A stretch of DNA of 64,000 bases from Piper betle (GCA_033002965.1 JAURVB010013801.1:124001-188000); one strand, 5' to 3'; counted from the first letter of the stretch, positions 11,820-23,715 are shown. Numbers and translations: made by a program. The notes: generated by a model not told the origin, from the sequence alone.

Positions 11820-12900
11820 TTATCTACCCAACATTCTAAAAATATACGAAATATTAAGACGCGTACATACTATAGCATACATAAGACTTACCACTGCTAA
11901 AGCATTGGGAATCTTTTGCATTTCCTTTCTTTATGTGTCATTTTGAGGATATTAATTAAGACTGAATTTGTCTCCTTTAGAAACAAGGGTATCTTCTGAT
12001 TTACAACCTTGCATGCCAAATCTCTCAAGCACTGTTCTATATAGGTCCTTTGTGATAATCCGAGTATACATCGAGAGCGATCCTGATATATTTAAATTCA
12101 TTATACAAAAGACATATTTTTAAGATCTTTTATTTCAATTTTCTTTGATAAACATCTTTTGTTACCGTGTAAGAAACTTATATCATTACTGGCAAGCAAT
12201 ATATCAACATATAAAACTAGAAAAATATACTTACTCCCACTGAACTTATGGTATATACAACCCTCACTAACATTCATCTCAAAACCGAACGAGAGAATAA
12301 CTTGATGAAATTTGTGATATCATTGACGAAAAACCTATTTAAGTCCATAGATGGATTTCTTTAATTTGTAAACTATATTCCGTGAATCTCCGGATACAAA
12401 ATTTTCTAGTTGCACTATATAAATTGTTTCATCGATGTCACCATTTAGAAACGTGTCCTTTACATCCATTTAATGTAACTCAAGATCAAAATGTGTTGTT
12501 AATGCCATAATTATTTTGAATGAGTCTCTTGATAAAACCGGAGAGAAAGTCTCATTATAATCGACGTCTTCCTTTTGAGGAAAACCCTTTGCTTCTACAC
12601 TACCTTTCGAAATCTTTTTGGTTTTAAATAGTCATTTATAACCAATAGGTTTCGCACCTTCAGGTAATGGATTAAGATACCAAATGTCATTATCTTTCTT
12701 AGACTTCATCTTTTTATTCATGACATAAATCCACTTTTGAGAATTACAACTCTTCATAGTCTGATGAAAGTTGATTGGATCAACTTTCATTATTCCAATG
12801 TTATCCTTATGTTTTTGGAGAAAGATGATATAATCATTTCAAAGTGCATTTCTCCTTTCTCTTGTGGATCTCCTAAATGACATTTCCTTTTGAGGTTGTT
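11820..12900 (-). pseudogene. Copia reverse-transcriptase remnants (element A)
   Basis: No long open frame remains, but the sequence parallels 32430-33380 of the related element, where reverse-transcriptase words (KRFLSNKFEMKDL) can be read. It joins directly to gag near 12900-12930, marking the loss of integrase. Confidence 0.65.
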
Positions 12901-12956
12901 GATTTTCTTCTTTTAATTTTGTCCTAATAGGTACTAACCAAGTGAGAACTTTTAGT

Positions 12957-13626
12957 CTATTCTTGCTTCAACATTTCTTCTTCTTGCACACCAAAATAAA
13001 TGAGCTCATTAAGAGTCCATTTGTCCTTTTTGCAATTATAACTGACCTTGAATTGATTTAATTGTATTGGAAGAGAAATTAAAACTGAATACACGAGCAA
13101 ATCCTTAGATAACTCTAACCTTAGTGCTTTTAGCTTTGAAGCAATACTAGAGATTTCTAAGATGTAATCTCTAATACTTGATTTGCCTTTAAACTTCATT
13201 GAAATCAAGTTCCGACAAAAAAACATACTTGTTTAATCCTTATCATTTTTTATAAAATGCTTTATAATTTCTTTAAGAACCTTAATGGTTGTACTAAGCT
13301 TCTCAGACACGTCACCCCTAAAGGTCTCTAGAATTCCTCGTTTCATGATCATAAGACTCTATGCGATTTGAATATTCCCACTTCTCAATGTCCCATTTTT
13401 CCTGAATGGAACTTTTGTCAGTAAGAAAAGCAGGTTGTTCAGTCTTTAATGCAAAGTCAAGATCCATGCACCCGAGAATAATCATTATACTTTCTTTCCA
13501 ATCTTTAAAATTATCTTTAAGCATTAGAACTAAATTGATGTTGGCAGAAATCATAGAAGCAGACTGATTAACTGAAAATAGAATAAATTGATTAACTGAA
13601 AATATAATAAAATAACATGCAGACAA
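12957..13626 (-). pseudogene. Copia gag fragment (element A)
   Basis: Minus-strand frames give LKDNFKDWKESIMIILGCM near the N terminus (13626-13318) and then FKGKSSIRDYILEISSIASKL and ELIYFGVQEEEML (13226-12957). This is the gag capsid region of copia elements (UBN2-type family). A frame break lies between 13318 and 13226. The zinc knuckle seen in the related element at 34.7 kb is lost in the deletion. Confidence 0.8.
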
Positions 13627-13739
13627 TAAGATTCAAGCAATGGTTAATCCCATCAACAGATACCTAACACAACAATAACATTTCAGTCTTTGGACAGAAA
13701 TATTAATTTGTAAGTGGTACTCTAAGTGCAATAATTAAA

Positions 13740-14140
13740 TATGAATAATAAATCCTGTCAAATAATAAACCTTCCTTTGGGCCGATTTATTATCCACATG
13801 GAAATTTGACAATTATCCCATATTTAAAATGAGTCTTAGTATAGTAATCAAATATAGATAATAAATCCTGTCAAATAATAAACCTTCCTTTGGGCCGATT
13901 TATTATCTACATGAAAACTTGATAATTATCTCATATTTATTACAAAAATGAGTCTTAGTGTAGTAAAATATAGACAATAAATCCTGTCAAATAATAAACC
14001 TTCTTTGGCCGATTTATCATTCACATGGATGCTTGACAATCATCCCATATTTATTACCACAAATGAATATATAATTCTGTCAAATATTAACCTTCCTTTG
14101 GGCCGATTAATATCCACATGAATTAAATACTCATAACTGT
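13740..14140 (-). repeat. Tandem hairpin-forming repeats in the leader of copia element A
   Basis: About four units of roughly 110 bases, each containing CCTGTCAAATAATAAACC and then GGCCGATTTATTATCCACATG. Within a unit the ends pair; in the unit at 13856-13908 arms of 12 bases (13856-13867 and 13897-13908) are perfectly complementary. It lies between the 5' LTR and gag, so it would sit in the genomic RNA leader. The same array occurs in the two related elements. Confidence 0.8.
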
Positions 14141-14481
14141 CTTAATATTTAAAAATAAATTAATTTTCACAAAAGAGGCTACTTTGGCAACATATTGTAG
14201 TCCTTAATAAATTTTAAAAATATTAATCATAACTGAACTAAAAAGGTTATAAAAAGTATCTTTATGTAGGAGTTTCTGAAATTATAACCTTTTGTAACTA
14301 TATTTTCCTCACGTTATTGTACCAAAAGAGGACCTTAAGTTTGGAATAAAAATCCCATGTACAAATTTCTTGTACTTTCCTTAATCCTGAATTCATAGAT
14401 CTGAATGGGATATAGAACTAGATAGTTCTAATCCATAATTTAAATATAAATAAAACCTAATTCTCAATGATTTGATATGAA

Positions 14482-14498
14482 GGTGGCTCTAATGCCGC
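14482..14498 (-). other. Primer-binding site of copia element A
   Basis: On the minus strand, just inside the 5' LTR, CGGCATTAGAGCC resembles TGGTATCAGAGCC, the plant copia site complementary to initiator methionine tRNA, with a few changes. Confidence 0.6.
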
Positions 14499-14499
14499 T

Positions 14500-14925
14500 T
14501 GTTAGAACTGGTTAGAATTTTATAACTTAACCTTTAATGTATTCTTCATATCAAATCATCAAGTAAATATAATTAAATTGCAGAAGTATACCTAAAGCCA
14601 TAAAAGAAGCTAGAATCTTTACCACCTTAGGTTTTGGTCTTCTGAATCTAAGAAGAGTTTTCCAAAACCTGAATTTTGGACAATGGGATACCAGAACGAA
14701 AACTGCTTATCGATTCAGGGACCATAACCTCCTTATTTATAGTCTTAGTTTCATAATTTCAATTTTACCATCAGAAAATTATAAAAAGATATCTACACAT
14801 TGAATTCCACACTTTTTATTTATAGTATTCACATTGAATTCCACACTTTATTTATGGCCAATGAATCCTTAACTCTAAACAATTCTTAATTTATATATAT
14901 ATATATTTATGTCCAACATCCAACA
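14500..14925 (-). repeat. 5' LTR of copia element A
   Basis: 426 bases, TGTTAGAACTGG to CCAACA, matching 10442-10893. An AT dinucleotide run near the end differs in length from the partner LTR. The right target duplication AACAG follows at 14926-14930. Confidence 0.88.
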
Positions 14926-15629
14926 AACAGGTCCATCCTCACTAATTTTTTTCATGCTAGTAACAATTTTGCACAAGTGGATATGTCCACCTTATTACAA
15001 GCTATAAGAACCCATTGACTAGTAATTCCATTCCAGCTTCATCGGCACTTAATGATGCTTGTTTTAATGGTACTTAAGTGATGCATTTTTTGAAACGAAT
15101 GGTGAGAAGTGCTGAATTGGCCAAGTCAAGATGGCTGCAAGCTGATTTGACTTATTCAAAGAGTTAAGTAATATTTACTCCAAAATAAATTAATTGAAAG
15201 TAAAAATTTTTATAATTAATTTTTTGAAAATTATTCAAAAATAATTGGGCTAAGATTAAATTTTTTTATAATAATAACTTAATCAAAATGATGAATAATT
15301 TATTATCTAAAACAATTTGTAGAACTGCATCACGACCGCCTAATTTTCTGTAGTACAATCCTGACGGGGAGGAAATTCCATCGTTTTTATTAACACATCT
15401 GAGTCATCAGAATGTCCTGAGGAAAATTTATGTGGACAACACATCTACATTGCGATCGTACTTCCGAAAAAGGGTAAAGAATATACTGAGCACGCATATT
15501 TATCGAGTCAGTCACAGTTAAGGGATCAAAGAAAATACAAATCAACCCATGGTTATTTAATTTTTCAAGGTAAATACTCTTCTACCCAGATATTCAACAT
15601 GAATTATGGGACGTGGGCAAAACTGAACA

Positions 15630-16140
15630 CTTTAGTAGAGGCCTATGTCATTCAAAAAACTGAGGCCAAATGCAATGGACAGCCAGCTAGAAAAATGAAC
15701 AGCTCCCACAATATAATATTTTATTATTTTTGAACAAACATCCAATTTTTTTATTCAAAAAATTAAGTTCTTGCAAGGTTACAATATTCAAAAAACACAG
15801 CAGCAAAGATGAAAACAGAGTTCATTAAAACAAATCACTTTAGGGTTGATGATAGCGATGAGGATGGTGGGAAATACATAAAAAATGAAAAATAATTTCG
15901 GATTCTATACAGGGAAGAGCAAGTGTTTAGCTCCCCATCGGCATCTCCTGAAAGAGGCAAACATTTTCATAGGAAAAATGCTTACAAGCACACTCTTTGT
16001 ATTCCTTCCCCAAATGCTTATGGCCCCTATTTTAAACGACAAAGAATATTTTTTATTATATATATTTTTTAAAAGAGAGCATGGTATCATGATGACAAAA
16101 TTCCAAGGATTGTTAATTATATATATATATATATATAGGG
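15630..16140. other. Copy-1-specific sequence and TA microsatellite
   Basis: About 440 bases (15635-16070) have no counterpart in copy 2, where the flanks are joined near 55625. The open frames across it have no family features. A TA run follows at about 16118-16136; its counterpart in copy 2 (55697-55732) is longer. Confidence 0.5.
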
Positions 16141-16240
16141 CAACGCTACAGTATGCTACTCCTATTTTGGCAACGCCAATGCGCTGCTCGTGCGGGCTGT
16201 CGGATCCTAATCCGACAGCCCACAATCAAACCACACCCCT
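16141..16240. repeat. Repeat fragment with perfect 12-bp hairpin (GGGCTGTC core)
   Basis: Arms 16194-16205 (GGGCTGTCGGAT) and 16210-16221 pair perfectly over a 4-base loop. The roughly 100 bases around it are absent from copy 2, where a different 570-base stretch (55735-56310) occupies the place. The core is shared with the hairpin at 3427-3460. Confidence 0.6.
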
Positions 16241-17823
16241 CTTAAATACCCCTCTTAGTACACTACCCTTTATTAATTTAATTTAACATACATTATGCTA
16301 TATGGATTCCTTATTGTTAAATACTTCTTTGATGTATGATATTAATTGACTCTATAAATTTCTCACAGCTCTTTCTCAACACTTGAATTTAATGTATATA
16401 TCTATAGATCCCCCACAGACATAATACGATCTATTTTCTATTCAATTAATTATTCCACATAACTTCTTACTTCGAAACATCACCATGTGTTAACAGTCAA
16501 TCAAATAACTCAAAACATTAAACTACATAACAAAATATAACTTTTTTAAAGAAAATAATAATTAAGATTTCAATCAAAATAGCTATTAAGTCATTATTAG
16601 TTCAAGGTTTGTCTCATCTCTAGCATAATAAAAATTTATTGTGTAAAATATAAAAATAAAACCATCAAACAAGGAGTATTTGAATAATTCATAAATATAC
16701 AATAACACCACAAATGTGAGAAGAAAATAAACTCTTTTTAAATTACTCCTCCTTCAAATCGTCAATCTCCTCAATTAATCCATCTTTAAGAAATCTAAAA
16801 ACCTAGAGAAGAGCCTCTACAGAGAAGAAAAAAGAATAGAAAAAGATTCACCTGCCTTTATATCACTTTTATAGCTTCAAATAATTGGGGTTTTCTTTAG
16901 AAGCCAATTTATCAAATTTATAAGTATCTAAATTTTATCCGCACGAGCACCGCGGCCTTCACAACCAGCACCGTAGCCTTGAAACCTATGTTTTCACTAT
17001 GTCATGAGCATCGCAGCCTTGGAATTGAGAGTCACGGTCTTCGTCCCTTAAATTACTTATGCATCGTGTTAGACTTTATTAGATTTCATATCAAATCATC
17101 AAGTAAATAAACTACATAGCGGAAGCGTACCTGAAAACATAAGAGAAACTAGAGTCTTGACCACCTTAGGTACTGGTCTTCTAAATTTAAGAAGAGTTTT
17201 CCAAAACCTGAATTCTGGATAATGGGATACCAAAATAAAAACTGCTTATTGATTCAGGGACCATAACCTCTTTATTTATAGTTGTAATTTTCATAAATTC
17301 ATTTTCACCCATCATGAAAAGAGAAATATGAAAAGATATCTACACATTAAATTCCACATTTTTCATATTGAATTCCATACCTTAATTTATGGCTCATAAC
17401 CTCACTTTAGTAGATCAATTTAATTTAGGCTAACCTTATATAATAACATATGACACAATTCCTAATTCACGTATATATTTATGTCCAACATCCAACAATT
17501 TCTCACTTGAACTTAATATATACACGAAGATAATTGTATAACCTTATAAGTTCCAAAACATATGCCATTATTCTAAAATAACAATCTCGTCCATTAATCA
17601 ATGTCAATATAGGATCAAGACGATTTTCGTTACATTCATCGTTACTAAACCCATCCATGGTCACATACATCAACATAATTAAATGACATAGATCAAGTAT
17701 GGATGTGTAACATGAAAATTACATGTAATTTGATCTAACATGCATATTTTCAACTGGTCCAACTTTGTGAGATCACCAAAAATACCAAAACAGAGTGAAC
17801 CTTAAACCAAATACAAACTCCCA

Positions 17824-18228
17824 CTAAAGTAGCATATCATCAAATGATACAACACCCATATGAACAACATGATAATGAAAGACCTTGGGTGGTAAACTTT
17901 TAATAAGCGGATCCGCAACCATGGAGTTTATCCCAATATGCTCTATAGAGACTTTACCACTCTGAACTCTTTCTTTCACAAGAATGAACTTGATCTGTAA
18001 ATATTTTGATTTAGATGAGCTCCTGTTGTTATTTGAATATAACACTACAAATTGATTGTCATAAAATATCTTAAGTGGTCTTTCAATATTATCAATAATG
18101 TGCAGCCCTGTGAGAAAATTCCACAACCATATTCCACGATTGGATGCTTCATAACAAGCTATGAATTCAACTGCCATAGTGGAGGAAGCTATGAGTAGCA
18201 CTCCTCCAAGAAATAGCTCCTTCAGCAA
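17824..18228 (-). pseudogene. Copia RNase H with polyprotein C-terminus (element B)
   Basis: An open minus-strand frame of 134 codons with MAVEFIACYEASNRG, then KSKYLQIKFILVKERVQSG and a VADPLIKSLPPKVF tail, the usual C-terminal end of copia Pol. It is the longest uninterrupted piece of this family in the window, but nothing is left upstream to make it functional. Confidence 0.82.
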
Positions 18229-18837
18229 GTAAGTATAACATCCACCAAAATCGAAATCAAAATACCCAATGATTTCAAGTTGATCTCACTTCTAACATGT
18301 AAACATGTAATGTTTTATTCTCTAAAGATACCTTATGACTTTATTATCTATTTTCCAATGATCCAAACCTAAATTATTTAAATATATGTCCAACATTCCG
18401 ACAATATACGCAATATCTGGACGCGTACATATTTGAGTATACATAAGACTTCCAACTACTTCATGATCATAAGACTCATGCGATTTGAACGTTCTCACTT
18501 CTCAATGTCACATTTTTCCTCAATGAAACTTTTGTCAGTAAGAGAAGTAGGTTGTTCAGTCCTTAATGCAAGGTCAAGATCCATGCAGCCGAGAATAATC
18601 ATTACACTTTCTTTCCACTCTTTAAAATTATCTTTAAGCATTAGAACTGAATTGATGTTGGTAGAAATCATAGAAGCAAATTGATTAACCGGATTCATAG
18701 AACAAAACAAAATACCCATAATACGCTTAATAATTCAATCAATATTGAATCCCATCATCAGATACCTAGCACAACATTAATATTTATTCTTTGGACAGAA
18801 ATAATAATTTATAAGTGGTACTTTAAGAATAATTAAA

Positions 18838-19340
18838 TATAGATAATAAATCCTGTCAAATAATAAACCTTCTTTTTGGCCGATTAATTATCTAAATAGA
18901 AACTTGATAATTATCCCATATTTAAAATGAGTCTCAATACAGTAATCAAATATATATAATAAATCCTATCAAATAATAAACCTTCCTTTTGTGCTGATTT
19001 ATTATCCACATGAAAACATGATAATCATCTCATATTTATTACAAAAATGAGCCTTAGTGTAATAAAATATAGGCAATAAATCCTATCAAACTATAAACCT
19101 TCCTTTAGACCGATTTATCATTCACATAGACGCCTAATAATTATCCATTATTTATAAAAAATAAATATTATTGTAGTAATCAAATATTAACAATAAATCC
19201 TGTTAAATAATAAACCTGTTTTTGGGCCGATGTATTATCCACATGGACACCTAACAATCATCCTATATTTATTACCACAAATGAATATATAATTCTATTA
19301 AATATTAACCTTCCTTTGGGCCAATTAATATCCACATGAA
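18838..19340 (-). repeat. Leader tandem repeats of copia element B (about five units)
   Basis: Five imperfect units of about 115 bases with the words CCTGTCAAATAATAAACC and GCCGATTTATTATCCACATG, at about 18848, 18963, 19080, 19195 and 19290. The unit number differs from elements A (about four) and D (about three). Confidence 0.75.
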
Positions 19341-19857
19341 TTAACTACTCACAAGAGGCTACTTTAACAGCATATTGTAGTCCTTAATAAATTTTAAAAT
19401 ATTAATTATGATTGAACAAAAAAGGTTATAAAATTAACTTTATGGAAATTTTCAAAATTATAACCTTTTTTAAATGTATTTTCCTATACTTTTTAATCCA
19501 GAATCTATAGATATGAATGAAATAGAATTGAATAATTCCAATTCATAATTTAAATATAAATTAAAACCTAATACTCGCTTGTTGGACTTTATTAAATTTC
19601 ATATTAAATCATCGAATAAATAAACTAGATAGTAAAAACGTACCTGAAGCCATAGAGAAACTAGAGTCTTGGCCACCTTGCATATTGGTCTTCTGAATCT
19701 AAGAAGAGTTTTCCAAAACCTGAATTCTGAACAATGAGATACTAAAACGAAAACTGTTTATTGATTAAGAGCCATAACCTCCTTATTTATAGCTGTAATT
19801 TTATAAATTCATTTTCACCCATGACGAAAAGAGAATATATAAAATATCTACACATTG

Positions 19858-20900
19858 AAATTCAAAGACACTCGAATCTCTATTTTTGCATTTTTTCCCT
19901 TCTAAAATAGCTGACAAAACTAACTTTCCTTATTTCCACTTATCTATATTTACGGCAAAAATATCCTTCAACTGTATATTGCACTGTAACAAAGCCCTAG
20001 CCAATTTCCTCTAGAATGACGCCTCGTTAAGATAGTTTACATGAGCTTGTAAAAATTGCACCATCTAAAGTTACATCTAATAAACTCGGATAATAGTTCA
20101 TGTCCTACTGATTTATTTTTGACAATTCAAACGCCAAAAACAATTAGTTAAATTGATTTTTGACGTGATCATACACGTGGATGTGTGTGTAACCGCACGT
20201 GGGTGGTGGGAGGAAAGTGACATGACCATGCGAGGGAGCCTGTCGGCCATGGAAGGATCCCCCGAGCTTGATTGATTGAGGACAAAGCTCACGTCATCAA
20301 GGAAGCTACCATTTTATCCTTCTAAACCAGTCCGTCAAATTGATTAGTGCCAGCTTAAGATATATAATGACGAAAGAGATGAACGGATCGAGACAAATGC
20401 TAGTATGAAGTAGGAGTTTACGAATTGAAAAACAATAGAAAAGAATGAAAGAGATGCAAAGAAGAAAGAGTTTATTAATAATGCCAGCAATCTGATTACA
20501 ATACTCACTCTTCACTCCTTTTGTATTTTTCTATTTTTTTACATTTTTTTAATTTCCCCTCGCGCGTGTAGCAAATTATTTCAACTCACTCCTTTTTGTA
20601 CTTTTTCCCTTTTTGTTTTTTGAATTCAAACGACACTCGAATCTCTATTTTTACATGTTTTTTCCTTCTGAAATAGCTGACAAAACTTTCTTCATTTCCA
20701 CTGATCTATATTTACAGCAAAATTATCCTCCAACTGTATATTGAACTGTAACAAAGCCTACACCGGCCACTTTTCTATTGAATGACACCCCGTTAATCTA
20801 GTTTACATGAGCTTATAAAAATTGCATCATCTAAAATTACATCTAATAAACTCGAATAACACTTCATGTCCCGCTGATTTATTTTTGACAATTCAAAAGT
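19858..20900. repeat. Y-X-Y repeat arrangement in copy 1
   Basis: A segment of about 280 bases (Y) occurs twice, at 19858-20150 and 20625-20900, around segment X (20155-20620). Copy 2 has X (59262-59720) followed by a single Y (59728-59995) that looks closer to the first copy-1 Y. No coding content is seen; open frames inside are short and AT-driven. Confidence 0.65.
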
Positions 20901-21684
20901 TGATTTATTTTTTAACCCCGTTAAGAAAAATAAGGAAAAAAAGTAACACTGATTTTCTTTTTTCTTTCAATCAAAACTCACTAAGAAATGATACTTTCTT
21001 CTTTTTAAAATTTTTTTCTTTCTCTCGTAATCTATCAAATTGAACGGACTGTTACGAATGTTATAAGTGAAGATGTCATGTCTTTGCAAATGACAAATGA
21101 AAAATTAATGAAATCTTCTTTTCTAATTTTACGTGCCTTCTTGATCTGAACTACCACCGCCTTTCAACATCCACTATATATAAAAATTTTTTGACCTGAT
21201 CATTGGCCCCATTTCGATTGGGCCGGCTCGATGTACAAATCTATTTTTTGGCATGCAACTTCCTGGAAATCAAGGTCCTCACTGGAGCTATCTTGATGTG
21301 AGAGGCTAGCCACAAGTTGTTCCAGGCAGTTCGGCAGTGATGGCTAACAACGGTGCTAGGTTGACGGCACTAGTAGAGGTCGAGGAGATCTTGATTTTAA
21401 ACCGGGCGTTGCTAAGCCGTGAAATCAAGTCGATGACCAGTCTATAAAGCTATTTGTGCGGCGGTCCATTAAATAACCTTGCAAAAGACCCTTAACAGTC
21501 ATCCAGGGCCTAGGTATAGGGAACACCTAGATAGGGCGCATAGGGGGAAGCACGCTGGTGGGAGAACCATTTTGTATCCCATTTTACCCTCACCTTTCTT
21601 TTTTTTTCTTATTTTACCCGAGGATGGTAAGAAGGGGAGCACGGAGTGGAGCGGCATGCGGTTGAAAGGAAATGATGGGCCCCT

Positions 21685-22430
21685 GCCGATTTAAATCGGA
21701 GTGGGGGTTATCCGTATCAAAAAAATTAGGTATATAGGTCTGCACTTCAAATCGGTCCATGAATAGACTAATTTAAGTTTATTGCAACTGATTCGAGCCA
21801 ATTTCAAAATCGGCTAATTTGAGTCGATTTTGGATGATGACAAGGAGGCAATGATGGGCGACCAAAGGGTGGGGGGCAACAGTGGCTGGGGGAGGATGGG
21901 GCGCCAAGGGCGAGTGGCGAAGGTAGCGATAGGGTAGTGGGGCCAGCGGCAAGGGGGCGTGGAAGCGATGGGGCGACCGGGCGGCGAGGGAGACGACAGG
22001 GCAAGGCGGGGGCGATAGGGGATGGGGCCGATAGGGGAGGTAGGGCGGATTGGGCGGGCGTATGGCGACGGCAGCGGCAATCAGTGGAGGTGAAGGATGG
22101 ACGACGTCGAGGAGAGAGGAGGGGAAGAAATAGCAAGGGTCATTCTTGTAATTAAAAGTTAAATCGATTATGATTCGAATAAAAAATAATAACTAATTCT
22201 AAATAATTCTAAAAAATTCCAAAAATAAGGAAAAATATTATAAAATATAATACACATCGTAACATAAAAATAATAATAGAATAAAATGTTCTGTAATTAA
22301 TATCTACTAATTTTGACTAAGTTAAAATTTTTGTATAAAACCGATTCAACTGAACCGATTTCTGATTAATTTAGACTGATTCAATTCAATTCAGTGACTT
22401 CTTCGAAAACCGATTTAGACCCGATTCTAA
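21685..22430. mobile_element. MITE-like element with CGATT-rich arms and GC-rich core (copy 1)
   Basis: Both arms carry many CCGATT/GATTCRA words (21690-21835 and 22320-22425) around a very GC-rich core (21840-22130). The right end TTTTTACAACTA is the complement of the left end (GGTTGCAAAAAT) of its copy-2 counterpart at 62173. Here the left terminus is lost. No transposase is seen; long frames in the core come from base composition. Confidence 0.55.
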
Positions 22431-22564
22431 TTTTTACAACTACGGGTGAAATTAAAGTAGAAAGGGAAAATTTGGAAGACAATATTATATTAGCTCATCT
22501 TATTCCTTGGTGATGACGTGACAAAAATATCACCCAAAGCTATTAATGCCCCTAGGATTTAACA

Positions 22565-22832
22565 AAAAGCATTGTAGGTGTAGGTTCATTAACCTTGAAT
22601 TAATTTACTAAAAAATATAAAATAATAGCCCTAAGAGAAATAAATTGTATTGGGAAGCCTACCTTGTAGATCAAATTGGATGAATTTGTGAACCTATCCA
22701 GAGCAACACCACACGACAACATTTCAAAAAACCACATGTTAGATCGCCACAATGTTAGAGGATTCTCTCTTTATCACTGTGCACACTTCACTGTTTTTCT
22801 TTTCATATTCTGTCTCTTTCTTGTTGGGTAGG
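22565..22832. repeat. Left part of an older repeat interrupted by copia element C
   Basis: It matches 27240-27490 (shared words such as TTGGGAAGC, GATCAAATTG, CACTGTGCACA). The match resumes at 26881-26990 with 27522-27620, so the sequence in between is a nested insertion. Confidence 0.6.
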
Positions 22833-23071
22833 AGATGTAATGTAAGAAAATTGTACGAAAGTTAAGGAAAGATAATATAGAAGAAAATTGTAATATGAAG
22901 AATAATTATTTTTAACTATTGGTGAACTTGAGAACTTGAAACAACATATCCAAAGAGGGTATTTACATGCCTTTACAATCATCTAAAACATTAATTTTTA
23001 ATATACATTTACAAACTTTGAGATTTACATGATTTTTCAAGTATTAAGAAATAATAAATTAGGCTTAATTT

Positions 23072-23356
23072 TCAACCTAATTTCCTCCATTCAATCGAGC
23101 CAAATATATCTTGAATTTTGTTAAAGACACCAACAACAAGAGCCTTTATGAAATGATCTGCTACTTGACCTTGAGTTTTGACATAATAAAGCTTCACTTT
23201 CTTGTTGTTGACATGTTTCTTTATAAAGTGATACCTTGTATTAATATGTTTGTTTCTCTCATAATAGACTAGAATCTTGGCAAGAGCAATGGCTGACTTG
23301 TTATCAATATCCGTAATAGTTGGTTCTTCTTGAAGATGCTTGATCGACTGTAGCAA
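23072..23356 (-). pseudogene. Copia RNase H fragment (element C)
   Basis: 94 codons with TITDIDNKSAIALAKILVYY, HINTRYHFIKKHVNNKK and VKTQGQVADHFIKAL, the classic C-terminal RNase H of copia Pol. The upstream part is frameshifted. Confidence 0.85.
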
Positions 23357-23715
23357 GTTTCACAACCAAAGTGTATAACATACTCCAAATGAGACGACAA
23401 CATACTTAGCTTCACATGTAGAAAGTATGACTATGCTTTGTTTCTTTAAAACTATGTGAATGCAAAAAAAAATTTTAAAAGACAAAACTAGAAGTGTTTT
23501 TTCTATCATCTTGATCTCCAACCCAATCACTATCTAAGTAGTCTACAAGATCAATCTTGTTAGCATAAGAATAAAATAATCCAAAGTGGAGAATACTTTA
23601 ATGTAATGTAATATCCTCTTGGCAGCCTTCATGTGTGTTATTGTTGGTTTCCCTGTGTACCGACTAACTATTCCACTATCATATAAACTATATGGTCTTG
23701 TGCATGCCAAATACC

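Larger units (their letters stand above)
10442..14925 (-). mobile_element. Ty1/copia LTR retrotransposon A (4.48 kb, internally deleted)
   Basis: Complete at both ends: LTRs at 10442-10893 and 14500-14925, both TGTT...AACA, flanked by a 5-bp target duplication. Minus-strand order from the 5' LTR: primer-binding site, leader with tandem repeats, gag (13626 to about 12957), reverse-transcriptase remnants (about 12700-11900), RNase H (11810-11434), polypurine tract, 3' LTR. Integrase is absent: the gag end near 12930 is followed directly by sequence that in the related element at 30.9-35.9 kb lies about 1.4 kb further on, after integrase. All frames are broken. The element cannot be autonomous. 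Copy 2 lacks it, so it inserted after the duplication, or the duplication captured an empty haplotype. Confidence 0.92.
17067..19858 (-). mobile_element. Ty1/copia element B, same family as A, heavily deleted
   Basis: The left LTR is complete (17067-17497, TGTTAG to CCAACA) with the polypurine tract next to it. The right LTR starts at 19580 and breaks off near 19858, inside the duplicated block. Inside are RNase H (18228-17824; AVEFIACYEAS, EHIGINSMVADPL), then a junction near 18450 straight to the gag start (18719-18495; LKDNFKEWKESVMIILGCM). Reverse transcriptase, integrase and most of gag are gone. The leader repeats are kept. The left flank continues in copy 2 at 57144 without an element. 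The right flank resumes at the equivalent of 59728, so about 2.6 kb present in copy 2 is missing here. Confidence 0.87.
7294..22440. repeat. Segmental duplication, copy 1
   Basis: Long near-identical blocks are shared in the same orientation with 52.7-62.5 kb: about 7294-8625 with 52708-54030; 10168-10441 with 54105-54404; 14926-15630 with 54400-55620 (copy 2 holds a MITE); 16240-17066 with 56313-57144; 20155-20620 with 59262-59720; 20930-22080 with 60600-62520 (copy 2 holds a MITE). Between the blocks copy 1 carries two copia insertions and extra sequence at 8633-10167 and 15635-16070. It lacks counterparts of 55735-56310, 57145-59260 and 60000-60600. Block edges are approximate. Confidence 0.85.

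Noticed and set aside
13740..14140. CRISPR-like array or satellite
   Set aside because: The units lie at the same internal place in three copia elements, between 5' LTR and gag, so they belong to the retrotransposon leader.
16118..16136. Regulatory TATA box at TA runs (also 31345, 55697)
   Set aside because: These are simple microsatellites with no gene positioned downstream.
21804..22155. Three overlapping open frames of 70-110 codons
   Set aside because: Same explanation: the GC-rich core of the copy-1 element gives open frames in several phases at once.
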